Positions 57,049-64,000 of a stretch of 64,000 nt of DNA are shown piece after piece; the first letter of the stretch is position 1, and each line of letters starts with the position of its first letter. The notes below the pieces were generated by a model, which worked only from the letters and a program-made list of their open reading frames with translations, did not search any database and had not been told where the DNA came from. The translations under genes and the position numbers were made by a program. Source of the DNA: Actinomycetospora sp. NBRC 106378 (GTDB taxonomy: Bacteria; Actinomycetota; Actinomycetes; Mycobacteriales; Pseudonocardiaceae); contig NZ_BSTT01000005.1 in the NCBI RefSeq assembly GCF_030269685.1, forward strand, positions 186,001 to 250,000, read 5' to 3'.

Positions 57049-57883
57049 GCAGCGCGCTGATCTCGTCCGGCGCGGTCTCGGCCATGAAGTGCCCGGCGTC
57101 GAGCGTGCGGTGCGTCAGGTCGGCGGCCCACGGCTTCCAGAGGTCGGCGGCGTCGAAGCCCAGCACGGCGCCCCAGTCCTGCTGCACGACCGTCACCGGC
57201 ATCGTCAGCTGCTCCCCGGCGGCGCGGGAGGCCCGGTCGAGCGCGAGGTCGACGCCGGCCGACGCGCGGTAGTCCGCGACGATCGACCCGACCGCCTCCC
57301 GCGAGGCGCGCAGGTACTCGGCCCGGACGTCGTCGGGAAAGCTCCCGCCCCAGGCGTCGAGGAAGAAGCCGAAGAACGCGTCCGGGGCGCCGGCGATCAT
57401 CGCCTCGGGGAGCCCGGGCGGCTGCGCCATGAGGTAGAGGTGGAAGGCGACGGCCGCGTCGACGCCGTGCAGGACGTCCCACGTCTCGGGCACGGGCAGG
57501 ACGTCCAGAATGGTGAGGTGGCTGATCGCGTCGGGGTGGTCGAGGCCCGCGCGGATCGCGACGAGCGCACCCCGGTCGTGACCGGCGAGCGCGAACCGCT
57601 CCACGCCGAGGTGCCGGGCGACCGCGACGACGTCGGCGGCCATCGTGCGCTTGGCGTAGGTCTCCCCGGTGTCGGCCGGCTTGTCGGACGCGCCGTAGCC
57701 GCGCAGGTCGAGCGCGATCACGCGGTGGTCGGCGGCGAGGTCGGCGACGACGTGACGCCACATCAGGTGGGTCTGCGGGAAGCCGTGCAGCAGGACGACG
57801 GCAGGGGCGTCGGCCGGGCCGTCGACGGCGACGTGGAGCTCGACGCCGTCGACGCCCGGGACGCGGTGTGCGGTGGAGGTCAT
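57008..57883 (-). CDS. Alpha/beta hydrolase (haloacetate dehalogenase/epoxide hydrolase-like)
   Basis: 291 residues. Oxyanion HGFPQTHLMWR, DLRGYGASDKP, nucleophile elbow LAGHDRGALVAIRAGLDHP (Asp nucleophile, so dehalogenase/epoxide hydrolase rather than esterase) and catalytic His in LDAGHFMAETAPDEI. ATG 57883; the divergent SARP gene starts only 23 bp away, so their promoters must overlap. Confidence 0.9.
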   Translation of the reverse strand: MTSTAHRVPGVDGVELHVAVDGPADAPAVVLLHGFPQTHLMWRHVVADLAADHRVIALDLRGYGASDKPADTGETYAKRTMAADVVAVARHLGVERFALAGHDRGALVAIRAGLDHPDAISHLTILDVLPVPETWDVLHGVDAAVAFHLYLMAQPPGLPEAMIAGAPDAFFGFFLDAWGGSFPDDVRAEYLRASREAVGSIVADYRASAGVDLALDRASRAAGEQLTMPVTVVQQDWGAVLGFDAADLWKPWAADLTHRTLDAGHFMAETAPDEISALLRRRAAPSSPTAR

Positions 57884-57906
57884 GCCGACGAGCCTGGGCC
57901 GGGCCG

Positions 57907-59785
57907 ATGAGCATCCGATCAGTACGCGTGCTCGGTCCGGTCGACGCGGTCGGTCCCGACGGGGCCGTGGTCGCCCTGGGCGGACCGCGCCACCGCGCGG
58001 TCCTCGCCCGGCTCGCCGTCGCCCGCGGGCGCACCGTGCCGGTGGGGACACTGGTCGACGACCTGTGGCCGGACGGCTCGTTGCCGGCGCGCCCGGTCGG
58101 CGCCGTCCGGACGTTCGTCGCGGCGCTGCGGGCCGCGCTCGAGCCCGACCGGCCGCCCCGCACCCCGCCGACCTCGATCGTCACCCGCGGACCCGGCTAC
58201 GCGCTCGCCGCCCCGGTCGACGTGGTGCGCTTCGAGGCGCTCCGGGACGACGACCCCGCGGCCGCCCTCGCCCTGTGGCGCGGCCCGGCGTACGCGGACC
58301 TCGCCGGCGTGGGGTGGGCGGAGGGGGAGCGGGCCCGCCTCGGCGCGCTGCGCCTCGACACGGTCGAGCGGCTCGCCCGCGACCGGCTCGACGCGGGCCG
58401 CCCGGAGGAGGCGGTCGCCGACCTCGACGCGCACACCACCGGGCACCCGTGGCGCGAGGAGGGCTGGCGGCTGCTCGCGCTCGCCCTGTACCGCGCCCGC
58501 CGGGAGGGCGACGCGCTCGCCGCGCTGCGCCGGGCCCGCACCCGGCTCGCCGACGAGCTCGGCCTCGACCCGGGCGCGGCGCTCGTCCGGCTGGAGACCG
58601 ACGTGCTGCAGCGGTCACCGGCGCTGGACCTGCCCGCCTCCGACCTGTGGTCCACCGTCACGGGCCTCGGCCCGCGGGCGGCGCTGACGTCAACGACCCC
58701 GCTGCTGCGCACCCTCGCCGTCCACGGTGGTGGGCCGGTCACCGCCCTGCGCCGGCACGCGGCCGCGGTGGCCGAGGCGCAGCGGCTCGGCGACCCCGAC
58801 CTCACCGCGCGGCTGCTCGGCGGCTACGACGTGCCGAGCGTCTGGAGCCGCTCGGACGACCCGGCGTCGTCGGCGGTGCTGGTCCGTGCCGCGCAGTGGT
58901 GCCTGGCTGCCTCGCCCGGCCCGGCGACCCGGGCCCGCCTGCTCGCCACGATCGCGCTCGAGACCCGCGGGCTGCCGGGAGGGCGCGGCCCGACCGCGGC
59001 GCGCGAGGCGGAGACACTGGCGCGGGAGCTCGGCGACCCGACGGTGCTGCGGCATGCGCTGGCCGGGCGGGTGGTGCAGGCGTTCCACCGGCCGGGCAGC
59101 GCGCCGGAGCGGGTCGCCCTCGGCCGGGAGATCCTCGACCTGGCGGTCCGCGGCGAGGACCCGACGTCGGAGATCCTCGGCCACCCTCGTCCTGCTCCAG
59201 GCCCGCTGCGGCCTGGGGGAAACGACGGCGGCGGACGAGCACGCGCAGGTGCTCGCACGGCTGGGTGAGCGCCACGGGAGCCCCGGGGTCGGCGTGCTGC
59301 TCGACGGGTTCGCGGCCCTGCGGGAGGGGAGCGCGGACGGCCACCGCGCGACCGCCGCCCGGCTGCAGGAGGCGGGCATGCCCGGCGTCGGGAACGGTCT
59401 GGCGGCGCTGGCCCTCGCCGGTCTGCGGCTGCGGCAGGGCGAGCCGCCGGGGAAGCTCCCCGACGCCGGGCCCTACGCGCCGTGGGTGCGCGCGTGGGCC
59501 TCGTCCGCATGGAAGCAAGGCCCTGTCGGCGTGCTCCCCGTGCCCTGCAGCCAGTGCCAGGAGAACCGGCACCGTCGGCTGGACCTGCCCGACCCGCCGC
59601 CCGGGCACGTCGCGGACGCGCTCTGGGTGCTGGCGGGACGGGCCGGACTGGCCGTGGGCGACACCGACCTGGTGGCGCGGGCGGTCGAGGCGCTGACCCC
59701 GGCCGCCGGTGAGGTGGCGGGCGCGAACTCCGGGCTGCTGTCGTTCGGCCCGGTCGCCGACCACCTCGCGGTCCTCGCAGCCTGA
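57907..59785 (+). pseudogene. SARP/BTAD-family regulator, frameshifted
   Basis: Starts at ATG 57907. The winged-helix (RSVRVLGPVDAVGPDGAVVALGGPRHRAVLARLAVARGRTVPVGTLVDDLWPDG) and BTAD (VDVVRFEALRDD...GLDPGAALVRLETDVLQRSP) domains are intact, then helical TPR-like repeats. At about 59180 the frame shifts: EDPTSEILGH continues as LVLLQARCGLGETTAADEHAQVLARLG only in the next frame, open to 59785. One extra C in CCACCCTC explains it. The first frame ends at 59268 with a nonsense tail. Either a recent pseudogene, a truncated regulator that still works, or a sequencing error. Confidence 0.8.
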
Positions 59786-59842
59786 CGAGACGTCATCCAT
59801 CGGCCTGGACCGACCACCTCGAGCCCCATGCAAGACGTCTCG
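59786..59842. repeat. CGAGACGTC/GACGTCTCG inverted repeat, 39-nt spacer
   Basis: Nine-bp perfect arms (59786-59794 and 59834-59842) between convergent genes ending at 59785 and 59854; may terminate both, though the loop is long. Confidence 0.4.
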
Positions 59843-59853
59843 AGCCGGCGTCG

Positions 59854-60630
59854 TCAGGAAGGACGGGCCATCGCCGCGTGCTTCTCGGCCTTCTGGACCT
59901 CGCTGAGCTTGCGGTTGTCCTCGACCTGCTGCCGGGTGGCGTCGTCGCCGCCGATGACGTGGTCGTCGCCGCGCATCAGCGCCTCGTAGCCCTGGCGGGC
60001 GACCTCGGCCTGGTCGTTCTTCCACGAGTCGTCGCCGAAGACGGTGTCGTCCATCCCGGCCGAGTGGTGGAACTCGCTGTTCGTCGCGCCGGGCAGCAGC
60101 GCGGTGACGCTGATCCCGGACTCACGCAGCTCCTCGCGCAGCGACTCGGCGAAGGAGAAGCCGAACGCCTTGCTCGGCCCGTACACCGTCTCGTAGGGCG
60201 TCGGCTGCAGCGCGGAGATCGACGAGGTGAGCAGGATGCGGCCGCGGTTCTCGGCGAGCATCGCGTGCACCACGCGCTTGGCCAGGTGCACCGTCCCGGT
60301 CACGTTGATCGCGAGGAGCTCGAGCTCGGCGTCCAGGTCGGTGTCGGCGAACGCGCCGCCGATCCCGATCCCGACGTTGAGGCACGCGACCTCGACCGCG
60401 CGCTCCAGGCCGGCGACGAACGACCAGAACTCCTCGACGCCCTCGTACGTGCCCAGGTCGACCTGGACCCCCCACGCCTCGCCGCCGTGCCCGCGCAGCG
60501 CGGCCGCCGACTCGTGCACGCGGTCGGCGCGCCCGGAGATCACCACGTCGTGGCCGTGCTGCGCGAGCTGCTGGGCGAGTTCGAAGCCGATGCCGGACGA
60601 ACCGCCGGTGACGAAGGCGAGGGGACGCAT
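59854..60630 (-). CDS. Short-chain dehydrogenase/reductase
   Basis: 258 residues. FVTGGSSGIGFELAQQLAQ, NVGIG, SSISALQ, YGPSKAFGFSFAESLREEL (Tyr-Lys) and a long C-terminal tail (GDDSWKNDQAEVARQGYEALMRGDDHVIGG...VQKAEKHAAMARPS) typical of the DltE/YqjQ-like group. Two SDRs are arranged in the same direction (61403 to 59854), 42 bp apart, probably one unit. Confidence 0.9.
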   Translation of the reverse strand: MRPLAFVTGGSSGIGFELAQQLAQHGHDVVISGRADRVHESAAALRGHGGEAWGVQVDLGTYEGVEEFWSFVAGLERAVEVACLNVGIGIGGAFADTDLDAELELLAINVTGTVHLAKRVVHAMLAENRGRILLTSSISALQPTPYETVYGPSKAFGFSFAESLREELRESGISVTALLPGATNSEFHHSAGMDDTVFGDDSWKNDQAEVARQGYEALMRGDDHVIGGDDATRQQVEDNRKLSEVQKAEKHAAMARPS

Positions 60631-60640
60631 GGGCGGGGCG

Positions 60641-60656
60641 TTCCCGACGGCGGGTC
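60641..60656 (-). repeat. GACCCGNCGTCGGGAA motif copy 7
   Basis: Exact match in the 41-bp gap between the two SDR genes, 10 bp upstream of the downstream SDR start. Confidence 0.7.
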
Positions 60657-60671
60657 GGGTCACTCCTGCCG

Positions 60672-61403
60672 TCAGCCGAGGCTCGTGGAGGTGATCCCGC
60701 CGTCGACGGCGATCTCCGCGCCGTGCAGGTAACCCGCGGCGTCGGAGAGCACCCACGTCACGGCGTCCGCGATCTCGTGGGGGCGGCCGGGCCGACCGGC
60801 GGGCGTCCGGGCGGTCATCGCGGCGACCACCGCGTCGTCGGCGTCGTTGATCGGCGTCCGCGTGGCGCCCGGCGACACGGCGTTGACCCGCACCCCGCGG
60901 GGCCCGAACTCGGCGGCCCAGCTGCGCGCGAGCTGGAGCTCGGTGGCCTTCGTGGCGGAGTACAGCCCGACGAACGGGTGCCCGACGTGCGCCATCCACG
61001 AGCCGATCACCACGATCGCGCCCTCGCCGCGCTCCGCCATCGCCGGGGCGAGCGCGGCGGTGAGCACGTGCGGGGCGCGGACGTTGACCGCGAGGGTGGC
61101 CTCGAGGTCGGCGTCGGACAGCGACGGGGTGTCGACCGGCGGGCAGAGCGCGGCGTTGTGGACCAGCACGTCGACGTGCCCGTCGAGGGCGTCGGTCGCG
61201 GCGGCGGCGAAGGCGCGGAGTTCGTCGGGCGAGCCGGTGAGGTCGGAGGGCAGGAAGGTCGTGCCCAACTCGGCGGCGAGGGCGTCGCCGCGGGTCTTGT
61301 CGCGGCCGGTGACGAGGACCCGGAGGCCGGCGGCGCTCAGGGCGCGGGCGGTGGCGGCACCGATCCCGCTGGTGGAACCGGTGACCAGGGCGTGGCGTGT
61401 CAT
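60672..61403 (-). CDS. Short-chain dehydrogenase/reductase
   Basis: 243 residues. LVTGSTSGIGAATARALSAAG, DLTG, NAA (VHNAAL), IGSWMAHVG, YSATKATELQLARSWAAEFGPRGVRVNAVSPGATRTPI and GYLHGAEIAVDGGITS complete a classical SDR; TGRDKTR after strand 2 favours NADP. Divergent from the MLTR-type regulator at 61491, which probably controls it, in the arrangement common for this regulator family. Confidence 0.92.
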   Translation of the reverse strand: MTRHALVTGSTSGIGAATARALSAAGLRVLVTGRDKTRGDALAAELGTTFLPSDLTGSPDELRAFAAAATDALDGHVDVLVHNAALCPPVDTPSLSDADLEATLAVNVRAPHVLTAALAPAMAERGEGAIVVIGSWMAHVGHPFVGLYSATKATELQLARSWAAEFGPRGVRVNAVSPGATRTPINDADDAVVAAMTARTPAGRPGRPHEIADAVTWVLSDAAGYLHGAEIAVDGGITSTSLG

Positions 61404-61490
61404 GGCATCGAGACCACACCCGCCGTCGGGACGGAGCCAGGGCACGTGATGACCATGTCCGGCGGGGGAGGGCTCCGTAGGGTCGGTGCC

Positions 61491-62327
61491 GTGCCCTCCG
61501 AGCTCGGTGCCTTCCTGCGGTCGCGCCGCGACCGGCTCACCCCCGCCCAGGCCGGGATCACGCCGTTCCCCGGCCCGCGCCGCGTCCCCGGGCTGCGCAA
61601 GGAGGAGCTCGCCGTCCTGGTCGGACTGAGCGCCGACCACTACAGCCGCCTCGAGCAGGGCCGGCAGCGCACCCTGACCGACGACGTCGTCGAGGCCCTC
61701 GCCCGGGCGCTGCGCCTGGACGACGTCGAGCGGGCGCACCTGCGTGACCTGGCCGCGCCGACCCGCCGTCGGGACCCCGGCTGGGAGGCGCCGCAGCGTC
61801 CCGATCCCGGGCTGCTGCGCCTGATGACCACCCTCGGGCACGTACCGACCCTGCTGCTCGGACGGCGGGGCGAGGTCCTCGCGGCCGGGCCGCTGCTGGC
61901 CCCGGTCATCGGCGCGGACCTGGCGCCGGGGGACTCCTTCGTGCGGTGGCTCTTCCTCGACGCCGGGGCCCGCGCGCGGATCGTGAACTGGGCGGACTTC
62001 GCAGCGGCGGCGGTGGGGGCGCTGCGCTACGAGGTCGGGCGGCACCCGCGCGACCGGCGGCTGCTGGCCCTCGTCGACGAGCTGCGGGCCGCCGACCCGG
62101 ACGTCGCCCGGTGGTGGGACGACCGCGGGGTGGCCGACCGGACCTCGGTGGCCAAGCTGATCGACCACCCGACGGCGGGGCGGCTCGAGTTCGGGATCGA
62201 GGCGGTGTCGGTGCCGCACGACCTCGAGCAGCGCCTCGTCGTCTACACCGTGGAGCCGGACTCGCCGACGGAACGGGCGTTGTGGCTGCGCCTGGTGAGC
62301 ACTAATCCGTCCCTGAGCACGGATTAG
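61491..62327 (+). CDS. XRE-type HTH regulator with MmyB-like ligand-binding domain
   Basis: 278 residues from GTG 61491 (an in-frame ATG lies at 61455). LGAFLRSRRDRLTPAQAGITPFPGPRRVPGLRKEELAVLVGLSADHYSRLEQGRQRTLTDDVVEALARAL is the HTH; the rest is a PAS-like MLTR ligand-binding domain with PGDSFVRWLFLDAGARARIVNWADFAAAAVGALRYEVGRHP and HPTAGRLEFGIEAVSVP. Such regulators usually repress a divergent SDR. The last ten codons are encoded by the palindrome at 62294-62335. Confidence 0.92.
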   Translation: MPSELGAFLRSRRDRLTPAQAGITPFPGPRRVPGLRKEELAVLVGLSADHYSRLEQGRQRTLTDDVVEALARALRLDDVERAHLRDLAAPTRRRDPGWEAPQRPDPGLLRLMTTLGHVPTLLLGRRGEVLAAGPLLAPVIGADLAPGDSFVRWLFLDAGARARIVNWADFAAAAVGALRYEVGRHPRDRRLLALVDELRAADPDVARWWDDRGVADRTSVAKLIDHPTAGRLEFGIEAVSVPHDLEQRLVVYTVEPDSPTERALWLRLVSTNPSLSTD

Positions 62328-62335
62328 TGCTCACC
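62294..62335. terminator. 17-bp-arm perfect palindrome ending two convergent genes
   Basis: GGTGAGCACTAATCCGT (62294-62310) and its exact reverse complement (62319-62335) flank CCCTGAGC. The XRE-type gene stops at 62327 and the patatin gene at 62302; both stop codons (TAG) lie in the arms, and both proteins end in VSTNP..TD. Most likely a bidirectional terminator embedded in overlapping 3' ends. Confidence 0.8.
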
Positions 62336-63282
62336 TGGGCGTAGCCCACCTCCAGCGCCTCACCCAGCAGACCGAGGTCGGTCGACGTGCGCGAGACCGC
62401 CGGTGCGTCCCCGGGCGGGCGGAACTGCCGGACCCGGTCACCGAGCCCGTCGAGGACCGCCTCGGTGCGCGCCGCCTCCGCCACGCGGTCCCGCCACGGT
62501 CCGACGACCCCCGGGGCGTGCCGACGCAGCCACCGCCGCACGATGGCGTCCACGACGCTCGGCGGCTCGGCCGGGACGTGCTCGGCGGCGTGGGTCCGCA
62601 GGACGACCAGGTGCGTGATCCCCGCCGCCAGCGCGGTGTGGGCCGCCACGGGTTCGGAGAGGCCGCCGTCGACGAAGCGTCGGCCGCGGAGAGTCTCGGG
62701 CAGCCCGGCCAGGACCGGGAGCGTGGAGCTCGCGCGGAGGGCCCGCGGGACGTCCTCGGGGCCGGTGAGCAGCGGACGCAGATCGGTGGAGACCCCGGTG
62801 GTCGCGTCGGTGGCCATCGGGTGGAAGGGGCCGGCGAGCACCCGGTCGAACGGCATCGGGAACTCGTGGACGTAGACCTGCTCGACCAGGTGCGCGAGGT
62901 CGACGACGGGGCCGCCGCGCAGCATGCGCGTCGGGCTGATCGTCCCGCGCATCACCGACCGGTCCACCCACGGTGCCATCGCCGCGCGCGCCATCCCGGC
63001 CGTGAACCACGCCGCGTTCAGCGAGCCCGCCGACACCCCGTACACGGCGTCGAAGCACCCGCCGAACCCCTGGTCCTCCAGCGCCGCGGCCATGCCCGCC
63101 GAGTACGTCGCGCGGCTCCCGCCGCCCTCGACGACCAACGCGACCTGCGCCCCGTCGTCAGGGAATCCTTCCCGACGCTTCCCGGGTCGAGCTCCGCTGC
63201 GCTGCGTCTCCCGTTCCTCGGGTCGAGCTCCGCTGCGCTGCGTCTCCCGGCGACGGGTCAGCACGGTCAGCGGGTCGGCCAT
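62302..63282 (-). CDS. Patatin-like phospholipase
   Basis: 326 residues. Oxyanion VVEGGGSRATYSAG, nucleophile GVSAGSLNAAWF, and the Asp of the dyad in FVDGGLSEPVAAH. Hydrolyses phospholipids or acyl esters. The first about 40 residues contain a duplicated ETQRSGARP segment produced by two copies of a 30-bp repeat, so the natural start may lie later, near ALVVEGGG. The 3' end overlaps the XRE-type gene by 26 bp within a palindrome. Overlaps the PrmC-like gene start-to-stop by 16 bp. Confidence 0.9.
   Translation of the reverse strand: MADPLTVLTRRRETQRSGARPEERETQRSGARPGKRREGFPDDGAQVALVVEGGGSRATYSAGMAAALEDQGFGGCFDAVYGVSAGSLNAAWFTAGMARAAMAPWVDRSVMRGTISPTRMLRGGPVVDLAHLVEQVYVHEFPMPFDRVLAGPFHPMATDATTGVSTDLRPLLTGPEDVPRALRASSTLPVLAGLPETLRGRRFVDGGLSEPVAAHTALAAGITHLVVLRTHAAEHVPAEPPSVVDAIVRRWLRRHAPGVVGPWRDRVAEAARTEAVLDGLGDRVRQFRPPGDAPAVSRTSTDLGLLGEALEVGYAQVSTNPCSGTD
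63184..63248. repeat. 30-bp dispersed repeat, copies B and C (35-bp period)
   Basis: Identical 30-mers at 63184-63213 and 63219-63248, sharing the core GAGCTCCGCTGCGCTGCG, separated by 5 bp. A third, inverted copy lies at 47511-47540. They are translated as the N-terminal duplication of the patatin protein. Confidence 0.75.
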
Positions 63283-64000
63283 CGGCCCTCCACGGTGGTC
63301 GCGTCGTCGTCGGTGTGCACGGTGGCCGCCAGCCCGGCGGCGCGCACGGCGGCGGCGAGGTCCGGCCCCTGGTGAGTGGCGCACTCCACGAGGAGCGCGC
63401 CGGTCGGGGCGAGCCAGCCGGGGGCGAGGGCGGCGATCCGACGGGCGAGGGCGAGACCGTCGGGGCCACCGTCCAGCGTGGGCCGCGGCTCGTGCTCCCG
63501 GGCCTCGGGGGGCATGCGGGCGATCTCGTCGGTCGGGACGTACGGCGGGGAGGCGAGCAGGACGTCGACGCGACCGCGCAACGACGTCGGGAGAGGGGCG
63601 TCGAGGTCGCCCTCGTACACCGCGCCCGGGACGTTGCGGCGGGCGCACGCGACGGCCGCCGGGTCGAGGTCGACGGCGTGGAGCTCGACGGGTGGCAGGA
63701 AAGCGTCGTTGCTGTCACCGGGCGACAGCAACGACGCTTTCCTGTCACGGGGGAGGGGGCCGGCGGCGACGGCCGCCCCGAGCGCCCCCGACCCGCAGCA
63801 CAGGTCCACGACGACGGCGCCCGGCCGCACCCGCGCCGCGGCCAGGTCGACCAGCAGCTCGCTGCGGTGCCGCGGCACGAACACCCCCGGCGCCACGACG
63901 ACCCGCAGCCCGCGGAACGCCGCCCAGCCCAGGACGTGCTCGAGCGGCTCCCCGGCGACGCGGCGGGCGATCTGTTCGTCGTCCGCGTCGGCGAGGAGTT
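63267..64000 (-). CDS. PrmC-like protein N5-glutamine methyltransferase, 3' part
   Basis: The frame is open to the window edge, so the N-terminus is missing; about 244 residues seen. EPLEHVLGWAAFRGLRV, PGVFVPRHRSELLVDLAAARV, SAM motif VVVDLCCGSGALGAAVA, HAVDLDPAAVACARRN, and catalytic SPPYVPTDEIARMPPEAREHEPRPTLDGGPDGLALARRIAALAPGWL. The usual NPPY is SPPY here, as in the related TIGR03704-type subgroup. Between strands 1 and 2 there is an extra segment DRKASLLSPGDSNDAF encoded by a perfect palindrome. Target probably a translation factor glutamine, unproven. Confidence 0.88.
   Translation of the reverse strand, partial: LLADADDEQIARRVAGEPLEHVLGWAAFRGLRVVVAPGVFVPRHRSELLVDLAAARVRPGAVVVDLCCGSGALGAAVAAGPLPRDRKASLLSPGDSNDAFLPPVELHAVDLDPAAVACARRNVPGAVYEGDLDAPLPTSLRGRVDVLLASPPYVPTDEIARMPPEAREHEPRPTLDGGPDGLALARRIAALAPGWLAPTGALLVECATHQGPDLAAAVRAAGLAATVHTDDDATTVEGRWPTR
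63696..63744. repeat. 21-bp-arm perfect palindrome inside the methyltransferase gene
   Basis: Arms 63696-63716 and 63724-63744 are exact reverse complements around ACCGGGC. The arm contains GCGTCGTTGCTGTC. It is read in frame and adds about 16 residues to the protein, so it looks like an inserted REP- or MITE-like element. Confidence 0.8.

Overview
This is a very GC-rich chromosomal window from an actinobacterium. Phosphatidylinositol-mannoside genes (patA, pimA), a PdxS/PdxT vitamin B6 synthase, a 13E12-type HNH gene with an SOS box, a SARP-type regulator, many GTG starts and GTGA/ATGA stop-start overlaps all fit a Pseudonocardiaceae-like organism such as Pseudonocardia or Actinomycetospora. 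That placement is inference. I saw no tRNA gene, CRISPR array, complete prophage or insertion sequence.

Layout. 0-0.6 kb: 3' end of patA. 0.6-6.2 kb: small regulators (MarR, CGNR, GntR), a quinone reductase and a membrane-anchored esterase. 6.7-16 kb: a class III nucleotide cyclase, a ROK repressor and a five-gene disaccharide operon (trehalose-6-P phosphatase, GH65 phosphorylase, beta-phosphoglucomutase-like HAD, ROK glucokinase, sugar porter). The operon promoter carries a ROK-operator-like site and a perfect TGTGA-N6-TCACA CRP-type site. 16-19 kb: an ECF sigma factor fused to a truncated tyrosine recombinase, its YciI partner and a long palindrome. 19-23.7 kb: a 2-oxoacid dehydrogenase operon with an Lrp regulator. 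23.7-33.5 kb: the actinobacterial pimA-NUDIX-pdxS-pdxT-yebC neighbourhood, holding a pair of paralogous membrane proteins and the 13E12 gene. In mycobacteria patA and pimA are adjacent; here about 23 kb lies between them.

33.5-39.8 kb: small membrane proteins, a serine recombinase beside a roughly 490-bp region without a gene, acetyltransferases, an MHS-family transporter and tenA. 39.9-46.9 kb: a block syntenic with Mycobacterium Rv2236c-Rv2228c (cobD, SURF1, LMW phosphatase, Nif3, zinc-ribbon protein, histidine phosphatase), but the last gene lacks the RNase HI domain. 46.9-49.7 kb: two transporters and rnpB. 49.8-64 kb: stress and redox genes (VOC, AKR, CsbD, Hsp20 with a MerR regulator, haem oxygenase), regulators (LysR, a frameshifted SARP gene, MLTR-type HTH), two SDRs, a patatin and a PrmC-like methyltransferase cut by the window edge.

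The most notable signals are the sigma factor-recombinase fusion; the stacked operators on the trehalose operon next to a cyclase gene; a 16-bp quasi-palindrome repeated at least seven times; a perfect 21-bp-arm palindrome read in frame inside a methyltransferase gene; and a 17-bp-arm palindrome that encodes the C-termini of two convergent proteins.
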